A DNA stretch of 64,000 nt from positions 62,001 to 126,000 of the forward strand of contig JAOTRV010000007.1 of assembly GCA_030247575.1 (NCBI GenBank), given 5' to 3'. Position 1 is the first letter of the stretch; each line of letters opens with the position of its first letter. The DNA is from Sulfuritalea sp. GTDB taxonomy: Bacteria > Pseudomonadota > Gammaproteobacteria > Burkholderiales > Rhodocyclaceae. Under the pieces are notes generated by a model. It was not told where the DNA came from and did not search any database. It worked only from the letters and a program-made list of their open reading frames with translations. The translations under genes and the position numbers were made by a program. Of this stretch, positions 1 to 8,979 are shown piece after piece.

Positions 1-294
1 CCAGGTGCCGCGCATGCCGGGCCGCAGGCCGATGAACTCGACCACGCCCGTCAGCGGCGCATGGTGCGGCACCGACAGCCATTCGTCGCTCTTGGCAATC
101 GGCTGGCCGCGCACCACTTCCTGGCCGACCTTGACGATCGGCCGCGGCGTCTTGCCGATATGCTGCGACAGCGGCACAGTCACGCGCGGCGGAAAGGGCA
201 GGCGGCGGATCTTGCGATCCGCCGTCAGCTTGCACGACGGCGGATGCACGCCGCGCTGAAAGGCTTCGCCGCGAAAGTAGGAAAGCAGCTTCAT
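1..294 (-). CDS. rnfC: RnfC-type electron transport subunit, N-terminal part (runs off the left edge)
   Basis: The first 98 codons of an RnfC-like protein are visible; the rest lies outside the window. Recognisable family pieces are GVHPPSCK at about residue 15, VPLSQHIGK at about 42 and VKVGQEVVRGQPIA at about 55, the biotinyl-like lead-in of RnfC. In Rnf complexes this peripheral subunit passes electrons between NAD(H) and the membrane-bound ion pump. The ATG at 294 has GGAG about 8 nt upstream. It lies 142 bp downstream of the giant pyruvate:ferredoxin oxidoreductase and on the same strand as an RnfB-like gene, so it probably belongs to one ferredoxin-handling cluster. The Fe-S and flavin domains cannot be checked here. 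Confidence 0.8.
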   Translation of the reverse strand, partial: MKLLSYFRGEAFQRGVHPPSCKLTADRKIRRLPFPPRVTVPLSQHIGKTPRPIVKVGQEVVRGQPIAKSDEWLSVPHHAPLTGVVEFIGLRPGMRGTW

Positions 295-321
295 TGTTGC
301 CGCTCCGGGAACTCGATTGCC

Positions 322-409
322 GTTCGCGGTGAGCCGTGAGCCTGTCGAACGGGCGAACCGCGGGTGTCGCGCCGGTGCTGGCCTTCGACAAGCCCAGGTC
401 GAACGAATG
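322..409. repeat. Intergenic imperfect inverted repeat with TTCGAC/GTCGAA arms
   Basis: Between rnfC and the oxidoreductase gene, one arm contains GAGCCTGTCGAACGGGCGAA and the other GGCCTTCGACAAGCCCAGG followed by TCGAACGAATG. The two halves face each other around TTCGAC/GTCGAA. The layout resembles a widespread class of short intergenic palindromic repeats of proteobacteria. It may act as an mRNA-stabilising or terminating structure between the two genes; this is inferred from position only. Confidence 0.45.
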
Positions 410-436
410 ATGTCGTTGCGTTTTTCACGAGGGGCT

Positions 437-3400
437 TCAGTTGAACTTGGCGGCTCGATTCATCAGTTTGTCGACACCGGGTTCGCTCATGTTCCAGGGC
501 GTGCCGGGATGGATGCAGCCTGCCGTGCACTTCTCGGCGGCCTTGACGATGTCGGCGAACTTCGCTCCCTTCGGATTGATGACAACGGCGAGCTTCTGGT
601 CGTTGTAGGCGAAGGTCTTCGGTGCCAGGTTGATGCACTCGTCGCAGGCCGTGCATTCCGGCGTTTCGATCCAGACCGGCTCGTAACCGCTGCCATCGTC
701 GCCTGCCGCCGCCGTGGCGCCGGCACCGACTATTGAAGACGCAGGGCCGGTATCGGCCATTCCGCCAAGCCCGAGGCTGGCGGAGATCTTCGCCAGCAGC
801 TCGGTGCGCACCCGCTCGGTCACCTCGTCGCTGTCTGCCAGACGGGCGTCGAGGCCGGCCAGGCTGCGCAGCTGGCGCCAGTAATTCAGCCGTTCCTCGC
901 TGGAGCGGACCAGATCCTCGGTCACGAGCAGGCGCATCAGGCGATTCTTCTTGTCCACCGCCCAGATGTAGGGGAACTTGCCTTCGCGCTCGTCCTTGTC
1001 GAGCTGCAGGAAGTCGGCCAGCATGATCATGTCCTCGTTCCAGGTATCCGGCGGCGCTTTCCGGAACTGCTTGAGGAAGCGCGCCTCGGTGGCAGCGAAG
1101 TCGGCGAATGTCATCGGCAGCGACATGCTTTGCTCGGCGCCGCTGTCGTCGAGATACTTGAGCGTGTAGGTCGGCCACTCGTCGTCGAGCGACGGGTTGC
1201 CTTCGAGGCTGACGCACTCGCGGAACGTGGTGCCGGCATCGGGGTTGAAGCGGAACAGCGGATAGGCGCGGCCTTCCACAGCCAGCTTGCTCTGGTCCAC
1301 GCTGCGGTCGTCGCCGACGCCATGTTCCGGCGGGCAGACGGCGTAGATGTTGAACAGCGCCGGGCGGCGGCTGTTCAAGCCATCGACATAGCTTTCGAGC
1401 AGGTGGTTGACGTGGGCGATGGTGCTCTGCGCAACATACGAGGTGCGGTGCGCCATGCCGATCAGCGACATTTCCTTGCGCGTTTCCTGCTTGCCGCGCG
1501 TCGCGGCGCCGAACGGCGCCATGTCGGATACCTGGCCGATGAAGCCGGAGGTGCAGGCCTGACCGCCGGTGTTGGAATATACCTGCGTATCGACCACCAG
1601 GATCTTGATCGGCATGCCCGACATCAGCGCCCGGGAAAGGTTCTGGAAGCCGATGTCGTACATCGCGCCGTCGCCCCCGAGGGACACCACCGGCGGGCAC
1701 AGCAGCCATTCGTCGGTGGAGAATTTTTCCCAAGTGAAGCGACGGAAGAAGTCCTCGTCGCGATCGGGCAGGTAGTCGCCGGCGAGTTCCATCTCGGCCA
1801 TGCGCACGGCCTTGAAGCCTTCGGCCATTTTCGCCATGTGGCCTTCGAAGATGCCCATCGCCACCGAGGGCGAATCCTGGAACAGATGCGAGGTCCAGGG
1901 GAAAGGATAGGGACTGAAGGGATAGGTGGAACCCCACACCGAGGTGCAGCCGGTGGAGTTGACGATGCCCATCTCGGCGCGGCCGCGCTTGCTCGGTCCC
2001 TCGACGTAACGCCAGCGCAGATCTTTGAGCTTCTCCAGCAGTTGCGCGGTATTCATCACCCAGGCCGGATCGAGCAGTTGCGAGGGCTTGTCGGCGTTGA
2101 GCCTGGCGGCGAAGTTGGACAGCGTCAGATCGTGCGCGCCACCTGCTTCGACCGCGCGCTGCACGGCGCCGGTATCGGTCAGATCGACCGCCGACGCGAG
2201 CTTGACGCGCATGTGCTGCTCCAGGCGAACGATGAGGTCGTCGAGCTTGTCGATGAAGGCCTTGACGCGCGGCTGCATCAGCGCCGTCACGGTGGAGGTG
2301 AACAGGTGAATCGCGGTCTTCTCGCCGCAGCCGAGGCAGGCGCCGTCGCCGCAGTTCATCGAGGCGTAATTGTGCTTGTCGAGCAGCAGGGTTTCCAGCG
2401 CGCCGATCTTCTCGTCGAGGCTGTCGATGCGGCTATATTCCTTGGGCGTGGTCGGCAGGTCGAGCCAAGTGTTCCAGTCGCGGCGCAGACGATCCACCGA
2501 TTCGTCGGTCTGCGTCACCATTTCCAGCGCGTTGTCCTCGCAGACCGTAACGCACAGCTTGCAGCCCTTGCAGGTATACGGATTGACGGTGATGGAGAAA
2601 AGCCCGCCGCTGCCCTTGGCCTTCTTCTCCTTCTGCGACCAGTAGGGCTTGGTGGCGCCGAACTGGAAGCCGCCGAGCTGGATCTGGAACTGCGTGAACT
2701 CGGCGGCGAGGCCGGCGCGCTCATTGTCCGGCGCCTCCGCGATCACTTCGTCGATGGCGATGTCGATCAAGGGGCGTACGGCACCGCCACTGCGGTCGAT
2801 GAGCGCGCGCAGCTTCTTCTCGGCGCTGCGCACCGCGCGGCGCAGGTAGCGCGTCGGCGTGCCGGAAGTTTCAATGCGATTGACGGCGGCGTTGAACACG
2901 TCGCCGATCGAACTGACCAGGCCGGGAATCGCCGAGTCCGGGCACTCGGTGTAGCAGTTGCCGCAGGCCGTGCAGTTTTCGGCGATCCACACCGGATGCT
3001 CGAAGCGGATGCCCGTCATGTCGCGAAAGACGCCGGTGGCGGCAGGCAGCAGCGAGGCGCCGATGAAGGGATCGACGAGATTGTCGGAACCCTTGCCGGT
3101 CAGATAGAAGTTGCCCGTCTGTTCCCAGAAGCGGTGGATGTCGGCGGTCTTGCCGTCGCCGGCCGGCAGTTGCCGCAGCATGACCGGCAGGCCGGCATCC
3201 TTCTTGGCGAACTGCTTGCGCGTGAGGCCGACTTCCTTCTCGGTGATCTCCGTCAGTTCGGTGAAGCCGCGGCGCACCACGCGCAGGTTGTCGGCAACGA
3301 CGCGCGCGCCCTTGCCGCCGAACTTGGACTGTAATTGCGCCTCGATCGCGGTAAACAGCGCATCCTCGGTCAACCCGGCGTTCCGCATGGTCGGACTGGC

Positions 3401-5374
3401 GGCGAAGAAGGCGCCCTGGAAGGCGATGCCCTGCATGCGCAGTTGCAGCTCGGCCGAGCCGGCTTCGTCGCGGGCGATCTGGAAGGCGTCGAGGTAGAAG
3501 ACGCGGATCTCGTTGTCGACGATGAACTTCTGCGCCCAGAGCGGGAAGCTGGCCCAGGTTTCGTCGCCGAGATTCGACTGGATGATGAAGAAGCCGCCCT
3601 TCTTCAGGCCGGACAGCGGATTGCTGTGGCCGAACACCGCCGGATCGGGCGAGAGCACGACATCGACATAGACGTATTCGCAGTTGATGCGGATCGGTTC
3701 CGGCGCCGCGGACAGGTAATAGGTGGTCGGCTGGCCCTTCTTCTCCGAGCCGTACTTCGGGTTGGCCTTGATGTCCCAGCCGAGCAGCTCGAACAGGGTC
3801 ATCGCCAGGTTCTTGCCGGTGGTGATGGCGCCCCAGCCGCCGACCGAGTGCATGCGCACGGTGATCGCATCCTTCGGCAGCAGGTTGGGATTTTCCGAGC
3901 CGCGCACGCCCAGCTCGCGAATGCGCGGATATTTGTCGGCCAGGTCCTGCTGATGCACTTCATCCTTCGGGTTCAGCGGATCGCGGACGAAGTCGACCGA
4001 GAGATAGAAGAACTTGCGCTGCGTTCCGTCGGGCAGCATGTTCTCGACGGCGCCGATCAGCGCCTCCGGCTGCAGGTCGCGCGAACCGAGGCCGTAGCAG
4101 CCAGAGTACAGGCGCGGCATGTCGCCCGCGCCGTAGACGGCGTAGTCGGCATAGGGCTTGTCGCCCGCCGCACCAGCCATGCCGTTCTCGATGCACTTGC
4201 TCAGCGTGGCGCGCAGTTCGCGCATCAGCGGCAGGTCTTCGGCCAGCGGCTGGTCGGTGCGCTCGAGCACCGCCACGCCCTTCTTGCCGCGCAGCAGATG
4301 GCTCAGCAGACCGCCGGGGAAAGGCCGGAACATGGTCAGATTGACCACGCCGACCTTGAGCTTGCGCGTTTCGCGCAGGTAGTCGGCGACGGCCTCGGCC
4401 TGGACGATCATGCTGCCCATGCCGACGATCAGGTAGTCGGCATCCTCGGCCTTGAAGGCGGCCACGCGCTGATAGCGGCGTCCGGTCAGGGCGGCATACT
4501 GCTCCATGCAGGCGTCGGCGATGGGCTCGATGTGGTCGAAGAAATACGGGCGCTGGCCGGCGGTGGCCTGCATGTAGGCGTCCTGGTTCTGCACCGTGCC
4601 CGATACCACCGGGGAATCCACGTCCCAGATGGCCGGCACGCGACGGCGTTTCGGGCCGAAGAGCATTTCCTGCGCCGGCGTCGGCGTATCGATGAGGTCA
4701 TCGGGTTTGCCGAGGTACTCGGCCACCAGTTCGCGTTCCGGCAGCAACGCCGACTCGATCAGGTGCGTGGTGAGGAAGCCGTCCTGGCCGATGATGGCAG
4801 GTGTCAGCGACAGCTCGGCGACCTTGCGCGCGATCAGATTGAGGTCCGCCGCCTCGGTGGCGTTCTTGGCCATGACCTGGATGAAGCCCGTGTCGTCGAT
4901 GCAGTGATAGTCGTCATGGCCGGCATGCACGTTGAGCGAGACCTTGGTGATGGCGCGGCAGCCCATGTTGAGCACGTAGGGGAGACGCTTGCCGACGGCG
5001 GCGTAGAGCGACTCGTGCATGAAGGCCACACCCTGGCCGGAGGAAAAATTCACGGCGCGCAGGCCCGTCATCGACATGCCGGCGGTGACGCCGGCCGCGG
5101 CGTGCTCGGATTCTGGTTCGATGAAGATCAGCGGCTTGTCGGAGATGTTGAGGTGGCCGGCGGCAACTTCCTCGGCCCAGTATTCGCCCATCTGCGTCGA
5201 GGGCGTGATCGGATAGGCGCCGGCGGCATCGGATGCCTCGCGCTCGACATGGATGACGGCGGTATTGCCATCGACGGCATCGCGCACGCCGGGATACTTC
5301 ACCGACTTCGCCCCCTGTCCGGCGCTGCCGGTCTCCAGCAGCGAAAAGGAGAAGAGTTTTTTGATCATGGACAT
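437..5374 (-). CDS. Giant pyruvate:ferredoxin (flavodoxin) oxidoreductase with extra C-terminal ferredoxin domain
   Basis: A 1645-residue single-chain 2-oxoacid oxidoreductase, predicted to oxidise pyruvate with CoA to acetyl-CoA, CO2 and reduced ferredoxin. Domain order: pyruvate-binding domain with AYPITPSTQMGEYWAE (about 50-70), transketolase-C-like domain, gamma domain with GGWGAITTGKNLA (about 515), two 4Fe-4S motifs (CTACGNCYTEC about 805; CKGCKLCVTVC about 940), the TPP domain (GDGACLGCGEKT; SLGGDGAMYDIG about 1230; SNTGGQACTSG) and an added C-terminal ferredoxin-like domain (ECTACDEC plus KCTAGCIHPG, about 1575-1620). Classical NifJ-type enzymes are near 1200 residues, so the length is unusual. 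The ATG at 5374 has GAGGAA 6 nt upstream; a second in-frame ATG follows two codons later. It is flanked by RnfB- and RnfC-like genes. Confidence 0.9.
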   Translation of the reverse strand: MSMIKKLFSFSLLETGSAGQGAKSVKYPGVRDAVDGNTAVIHVEREASDAAGAYPITPSTQMGEYWAEEVAAGHLNISDKPLIFIEPESEHAAAGVTAGMSMTGLRAVNFSSGQGVAFMHESLYAAVGKRLPYVLNMGCRAITKVSLNVHAGHDDYHCIDDTGFIQVMAKNATEAADLNLIARKVAELSLTPAIIGQDGFLTTHLIESALLPERELVAEYLGKPDDLIDTPTPAQEMLFGPKRRRVPAIWDVDSPVVSGTVQNQDAYMQATAGQRPYFFDHIEPIADACMEQYAALTGRRYQRVAAFKAEDADYLIVGMGSMIVQAEAVADYLRETRKLKVGVVNLTMFRPFPGGLLSHLLRGKKGVAVLERTDQPLAEDLPLMRELRATLSKCIENGMAGAAGDKPYADYAVYGAGDMPRLYSGCYGLGSRDLQPEALIGAVENMLPDGTQRKFFYLSVDFVRDPLNPKDEVHQQDLADKYPRIRELGVRGSENPNLLPKDAITVRMHSVGGWGAITTGKNLAMTLFELLGWDIKANPKYGSEKKGQPTTYYLSAAPEPIRINCEYVYVDVVLSPDPAVFGHSNPLSGLKKGGFFIIQSNLGDETWASFPLWAQKFIVDNEIRVFYLDAFQIARDEAGSAELQLRMQGIAFQGAFFAASPTMRNAGLTEDALFTAIEAQLQSKFGGKGARVVADNLRVVRRGFTELTEITEKEVGLTRKQFAKKDAGLPVMLRQLPAGDGKTADIHRFWEQTGNFYLTGKGSDNLVDPFIGASLLPAATGVFRDMTGIRFEHPVWIAENCTACGNCYTECPDSAIPGLVSSIGDVFNAAVNRIETSGTPTRYLRRAVRSAEKKLRALIDRSGGAVRPLIDIAIDEVIAEAPDNERAGLAAEFTQFQIQLGGFQFGATKPYWSQKEKKAKGSGGLFSITVNPYTCKGCKLCVTVCEDNALEMVTQTDESVDRLRRDWNTWLDLPTTPKEYSRIDSLDEKIGALETLLLDKHNYASMNCGDGACLGCGEKTAIHLFTSTVTALMQPRVKAFIDKLDDLIVRLEQHMRVKLASAVDLTDTGAVQRAVEAGGAHDLTLSNFAARLNADKPSQLLDPAWVMNTAQLLEKLKDLRWRYVEGPSKRGRAEMGIVNSTGCTSVWGSTYPFSPYPFPWTSHLFQDSPSVAMGIFEGHMAKMAEGFKAVRMAEMELAGDYLPDRDEDFFRRFTWEKFSTDEWLLCPPVVSLGGDGAMYDIGFQNLSRALMSGMPIKILVVDTQVYSNTGGQACTSGFIGQVSDMAPFGAATRGKQETRKEMSLIGMAHRTSYVAQSTIAHVNHLLESYVDGLNSRRPALFNIYAVCPPEHGVGDDRSVDQSKLAVEGRAYPLFRFNPDAGTTFRECVSLEGNPSLDDEWPTYTLKYLDDSGAEQSMSLPMTFADFAATEARFLKQFRKAPPDTWNEDMIMLADFLQLDKDEREGKFPYIWAVDKKNRLMRLLVTEDLVRSSEERLNYWRQLRSLAGLDARLADSDEVTERVRTELLAKISASLGLGGMADTGPASSIVGAGATAAAGDDGSGYEPVWIETPECTACDECINLAPKTFAYNDQKLAVVINPKGAKFADIVKAAEKCTAGCIHPGTPWNMSEPGVDKLMNRAAKFN

Positions 5375-5423
5375 GGCGGATTCCTCAAATATTCGAATTC
5401 AGTGGTGCGTAGCGACGTGACGC

Positions 5424-6302
5424 TCAGTGACGCAACGGCAACGGATCGTTGCGCAGGATTCTCTTGGCGGCGGCGCCCTTGGCCGGCCGGTCGGGGTTGT
5501 CGAACCAGACGATGGCTCCTGTCGGGCAGCGCTCGATGGGACTGCGCGTGGCGCGGTCGTTCCAGTCGTAATTGATCACCGCCAGGTTGTTGGCCAGTTG
5601 CATCAGCTTGAACGGCGCATCGGCAACGCATTTGCCGCAGGCGGTGCAAGCCACCGCGCAGGAAGCCTCGGCGGTATCACCGTCCGCCTGGTTCTTGCAT
5701 GCCACCCACAAGCGGTGGCTCACCGGCTCCAGGCTGAACAGGCCCTTGGGACAGACCTCGACGCAGTCGTTGCAGGCCGTGCATTTCTCGCTGTCCACCA
5801 CCGGCAGGCCGTGGGCGTCCATCGCAATCGCATCGAAGGTGCAGACATTGGCGCAGTCGGCCAGCCCGAGGCAGCCCCACGCGCACTCCTTGCCGCCGCC
5901 GGAAACCACTGCCGCCGCGCGACAGGTCTTGAGTCCTTCATAACGGGCGCGCAGAAAGGCCACATGCTGGCCGCCGCCGCAGGCCAGCCGCGCCACCTTC
6001 TTCTCCACCGTGCCGGCAGCCACGCCGAGCAGGTTGGCAATTCCCTGACGCTGCTCCGGCGAACTCACGGTGCATTGCGCGGGAATGATCTTGCCCTCGA
6101 CCACCTTCTCTGCAAAGTCGCGGCAGCCGGCCTGGCCGCAGGCGCCGCAGTTCGACTTCGGCAGCAGTTCTTCGACCTCGCCGATGCGCGGGTCCTCGAA
6201 GACATACAGCTTCTTGTTGGCAAAGGCGAGCATCAGCGCCAGGACCACTCCCAGTCCGGCCATGAATGCCCCCGATACCGCCAGATTCGACAACGACTCC
6301 AC
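5424..6302 (-). CDS. rnfB: RnfB-like polyferredoxin
   Basis: 292 aa. An N-terminal hydrophobic anchor (about residues 10-28) is followed by the RnfB Fe-S domain (LLPKSNCGACGQAGC, about 47-61), then several further cysteine motifs: a 4Fe-4S pair around CTACNDCVEVCPKG (about 170), and CTACGKCVADAP plus a later CPTGA. RnfB accepts electrons from ferredoxin at the membrane. The predicted start is GTG at 6302 with AGGGAG about 9 nt upstream; an in-frame ATG 13 codons later is the alternative. It lies just upstream of the pyruvate oxidoreductase, which suggests it takes that enzyme's electrons. The partners rnfA, rnfD, rnfE and rnfG are not in the window, so a complete Rnf complex is not shown. Confidence 0.85.
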   Translation of the reverse strand: MESLSNLAVSGAFMAGLGVVLALMLAFANKKLYVFEDPRIGEVEELLPKSNCGACGQAGCRDFAEKVVEGKIIPAQCTVSSPEQRQGIANLLGVAAGTVEKKVARLACGGGQHVAFLRARYEGLKTCRAAAVVSGGGKECAWGCLGLADCANVCTFDAIAMDAHGLPVVDSEKCTACNDCVEVCPKGLFSLEPVSHRLWVACKNQADGDTAEASCAVACTACGKCVADAPFKLMQLANNLAVINYDWNDRATRSPIERCPTGAIVWFDNPDRPAKGAAAKRILRNDPLPLRH

Positions 6303-6682
6303 TCCCGTCTGCTCCCTTGCCAGCGCGGCCCTGTATTCTTTAGGCCTAAAATAGAAACCACTAAACCATCATGGGTTTACGACCGCAGATGCACCATGCC
6401 TTCAAGCGGGGCAAGCCGCGTTGACGTGGAACAAAGGATGACCCTGCAGTGCTGCAACGCCACTTTGAATCCGGCCGTCCGCAACCTTGGGGGCGCGAAC
6501 GGCGGACTCCATCACGGCGCAGCCGGGAGTTGCTCCCGGTCTACAGACGAAGCCAGCGCTTTGGCGCTGACTCAGGAAGACATGCGGCGCGGGGTCTTGC
6601 GTCGCATGTTTGTGACAAGTCAACTATAAGACTTGAAACCCGCAGGCGGGAATGGATAATTTTATTTCCGCATTCGGTGAGT
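6303..6682. other. 380-bp intergenic region with palindrome and tandem hairpins, no convincing gene
   Basis: This is the upstream region of the minus-strand rnfB/oxidoreductase cluster. It holds a perfect 12-bp palindrome TTTAGGCCTAAA at 6339-6350, a perfect 7-bp hairpin (CCGGGAG-ttg-CTCCCGG) at 6523-6539, and a second hairpin (CAGCGC-tttg-GCGCTG) at 6554-6569. Neither hairpin has a U-run, so they do not look like intrinsic terminators. A 73-codon minus-strand reading frame (6402-6623) has no family resemblance and I do not accept it as a gene. The hairpins could belong to a long 5' leader or a small RNA; this is unproven. Confidence 0.5.
6610..6623. promoter_or_regulatory. Weak FNR/ANR-like dyad upstream of the rnfB cluster
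   Basis: TTGTG-acaa-GTCAA resembles the TTGAT-N4-ATCAA consensus in one half-site and matches 12 of 14 bases of the stronger site upstream of frdA (TTGAC-acaa-GTCAA). No good -10 element lies at the expected distance on the minus strand, so its role is uncertain. An oxygen-responsive site would fit the oxygen-sensitive enzyme encoded downstream. Confidence 0.3.
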
Positions 6683-7537
6683 TCATTGAACGACGGCAGG
6701 CGGGCAGCGCGCGAGGACCCAGTCGAGCAGTTCCGCCACCACCGCCTCGCGATCCAGGTCGTTGAAGGTCTCGTGGCGGCTGCCTGGCCACAGGCGCAGC
6801 GTGCGATCCGTCCCGCCCCACCGATCGAAGATCTCGCGGCTGCCCGCGGGATCGGTCAGGCGGTCGGCATCGCCGTGAAACAGGTACACCGGCAGGCTGA
6901 GCCCCGCTACGGCCTCACGGTTGGCCGCCATCACCTGCAGCAGTTCGGCGCCGGTTCGCGCCGGCGGCGCCTGCAGGCTCACCAGCGGATCGGCGACATA
7001 GGCCGCCACTGCGGCCGGGTCGCGGCTGATGGTTGCCGGATCGATGCGCGTGCCGCGCAAATGCGGCAGCCAGCGCGACAGCAGGGGCGCCAGCCGAACC
7101 AGGAGGCGCGGCACGTCGTCGCCGATCCTGAGCGCCGCGGACGACAGCATCACCCCCGCCACCCGCCGCCGCCGCCGCGCCAGCCAGTGCAGGGCGATCG
7201 CACCGCCCATGCTGTGCCCCATCAGGAACACCCGTCGCCCGGCGGCGAGTTCCTGCGCCCTTGCCAGCAGGGCATCGACATCCAGCAGGTAGTCGTCGAA
7301 ACGCTCCACGTAGGAACGCTCGCCGGGCGAGCGCCCGTGGCCGCGCAAGTCGACCGAAACGACGCCGAGGCCGCGCCTGTTGGCACGCTCGGCGAGCGAG
7401 GCGTAGCGCCCCGAATGTTCGGCGATGCCATGCACCACAGCCACGACCGCCTTGGGCGCCGGCGGCATCCAGGCCTGGCCCGACAGACTCACGCCGTCGG
7501 CGGCGCGCAATTCAAAGGGCAGGAGTTCGCCGCTCAT
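6683..7537 (-). CDS. Alpha/beta hydrolase, monoacylglycerol-lipase-like
   Basis: 284 aa, no signal peptide. The fold signature is clear: HGIAEHSGRY (oxyanion-hole loop, about residue 35), DLRGHGRSPG (about 64), nucleophile elbow GHSMGGA (about 107-113), the acid in FHGDADRLTDPAGS (about 225) and the catalytic His in GSRHETFNDL (about 255). This arrangement is typical of monoglyceride and lysophospholipid lipases of the serine aminopeptidase S33 family, which free fatty acids from glycerides. Substrate is inferred from family only. It sits 36 bp downstream of the pentapeptide-repeat gene on the same strand, and a 380-bp gap separates it from rnfB. Confidence 0.8.
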   Translation of the reverse strand: MSGELLPFELRAADGVSLSGQAWMPPAPKAVVAVVHGIAEHSGRYASLAERANRRGLGVVSVDLRGHGRSPGERSYVERFDDYLLDVDALLARAQELAAGRRVFLMGHSMGGAIALHWLARRRRRVAGVMLSSAALRIGDDVPRLLVRLAPLLSRWLPHLRGTRIDPATISRDPAAVAAYVADPLVSLQAPPARTGAELLQVMAANREAVAGLSLPVYLFHGDADRLTDPAGSREIFDRWGGTDRTLRLWPGSRHETFNDLDREAVVAELLDWVLARCPPAVVQ

Positions 7538-7573
7538 CTCAGTCTCCGCCTCCCGTGACGCCGGTCACGATGC

Positions 7574-8350
7574 CTACCGGCGTTCCCGGACGACGAAGGG
7601 CTCGACCAGCGCCTCCTGCACCGAATCGTCCCGGTTCAGCGCCTTGTCGAAGCTGGCGTTCCAGACATCGGCATTGGCCAGATCGGCGCCCTGCATGTCG
7701 GCCTTGAAAAATACTGCCTGGCGCAAAACCGCGCCCATCAGCCGTGTCGCCTTGAGCCTGGCGTTGGTGAAATCGACCTGCTCCATCGACGCGCCGGTCA
7801 GGTCGGCGCTCGACAGATCAGTGCCGACCAGCCGCGCCCCACTGAACACGGCACGGAACGCGTAGCAGTTGCGAATCGAGCCGCCCGAAAGGTCGATCCC
7901 CTCCATCAGGATGTCCTTCAGATAGGCGCCCGAAAAATCGGCCCGCAGCGCCCTGGTGTTGATCAGGTTGGCGCCGAACAGGTTGGCGCCGGAAAGTTTC
8001 GCGTCGCTCAGATCGCCGTCGTCGAAAGTTGCATGAAACAGATCGGCGTCGCGCAGATCCGCGCCCACCAGCCTGGCTCCGGTGAAGTTGGCCCACTTGG
8101 CGTTGCTGCGGCGCAAATCCGCGCCGGACAAATCGCTCTTGCGAAAATCGGTGCTTTCCATCTTGGCCCCCGCCAGCCGCGCACCGCGCAAGTCCTTGCC
8201 CGCCAGCTTCTTGCGCGAGAAATCGCAAGCTGAAAGATCCGTTGCCGCCATCGGTGCGGCGCAGTTGCCCGCCGGCAGATCGGCGGCCGCCGCATCGAGC
8301 GCCATGGACAACGGCAGCAAGAGCGCAATCATCGTGCGCGATTTTTTCAT
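7574..8350 (-). CDS. Secreted pentapeptide-repeat protein
   Basis: 258 aa starting at MKKSRTMIALLLPL, a signal peptide ending near AAA. The ATG 36 bp further upstream adds 12 residues ahead of a normal signal sequence and is less likely. From about residue 40 to 235 the protein is built of A(D/N)LxG-type pentapeptides (for example GADLR, GANLF, DLSSADLTGAS), which fold as a right-handed quadrilateral beta-helix. The C-terminal 25 residues are non-repeat. Cellular role unknown; export to the periplasm is predicted. Confidence 0.75.
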   Translation of the reverse strand: MKKSRTMIALLLPLSMALDAAAADLPAGNCAAPMAATDLSACDFSRKKLAGKDLRGARLAGAKMESTDFRKSDLSGADLRRSNAKWANFTGARLVGADLRDADLFHATFDDGDLSDAKLSGANLFGANLINTRALRADFSGAYLKDILMEGIDLSGGSIRNCYAFRAVFSGARLVGTDLSSADLTGASMEQVDFTNARLKATRLMGAVLRQAVFFKADMQGADLANADVWNASFDKALNRDDSVQEALVEPFVVRERR

Positions 8351-8443
8351 TCTGTCCCCTCCCCTTGCAGGCAACTTTTCGGCCATTCTATGCCTTCAGG
8401 GATTCCGCACGTGCTGCGATGCGGGAACGCCCAGCGAGGCCGG

Positions 8444-8977
8444 CTACGGCTTGAGCAGCTGCTGATAGACCGCGAGATCGGCCGCGGAAAAGCAGCAGAA
8501 GATCACTTCTTCGATGGTCGCCAGCGCGGGCAGCTCCGCGCGCACCGACTCGACGGCAACACCCGCCGCGAGTTCGACCGGATAGCCATAGACGCCGGTG
8601 CCGATGGCGGGAAAGGCGATCGAGCGGGCGCCCGCGCCGGCGGCCACCCGCAGCGCGTTCCGGTAGCAGGCCGCGAGTTGCGCCGCCTCGCCCTGCCTGC
8701 CACCGTGCCAGACCGGGCCCACGGTATGCACGATGTATTTCGCCGGCAACCGGTAGCCGGCGGTCAGCTTCGCCTCGCCCACCCGGCAGCCGCCGAGAAG
8801 GCGGCATGCCGCAAGCAGCTCGGGCCCCGCCGCACGATGAATCGCGCCATCGACGCCGCCGCCGCCGAGCAGCGAGGCATTGGCGGCATTGACAATGGCA
8901 TCGATTGCCAGTCGCGTAATGTCGCCCTGCAAGGCACGCAGCCGCGGCGCAGCCGAAGCCTCGGTGAGCGGGGGCAT
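8444..8977 (-). CDS. Macro-domain protein, O-acetyl-ADP-ribose deacetylase (YmdB) family
   Basis: 177 aa. Macro-domain landmarks: [18 protein letters not shown] (about 16-33), [16 protein letters not shown] (36-51), and the phosphate-binding loop [12 protein letters not shown] (122-133). The family removes ADP-ribose-linked acyl groups or binds ADP-ribose. The ATG at 8977 follows the stop of the DUF697-like gene by two bases, with GAGGAG just before it, so the pair is translationally coupled. This coupling suggests a shared process, but none is established from the sequence. Confidence 0.8.
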   Translation of the reverse strand: MPPLTEASAAPRLRALQGDITRLAIDAIVNAANASLLGGGGVDGAIHRAAGPELLAACRLLGGCRVGEAKLTAGYRLPAKYIVHTVGPVWHGGRQGEAAQLAACYRNALRVAAGAGARSIAFPAIGTGVYGYPVELAAGVAVESVRAELPALATIEEVIFCCFSAADLAVYQQLLKP

Positions 8978-8979
8978 GC

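Noticed and set aside
1130..5575. Very long plus-strand reading frames opposite the pyruvate oxidoreductase gene
   Set aside because: They are antisense shadows produced by high GC content; the minus strand encodes a complete recognisable enzyme with conserved motifs.
6402..6623. 73-codon minus-strand reading frame in the rnfB upstream region
   Set aside because: No ribosome site of quality, no family resemblance, and it overlaps the hairpins and palindromic structure of the region.
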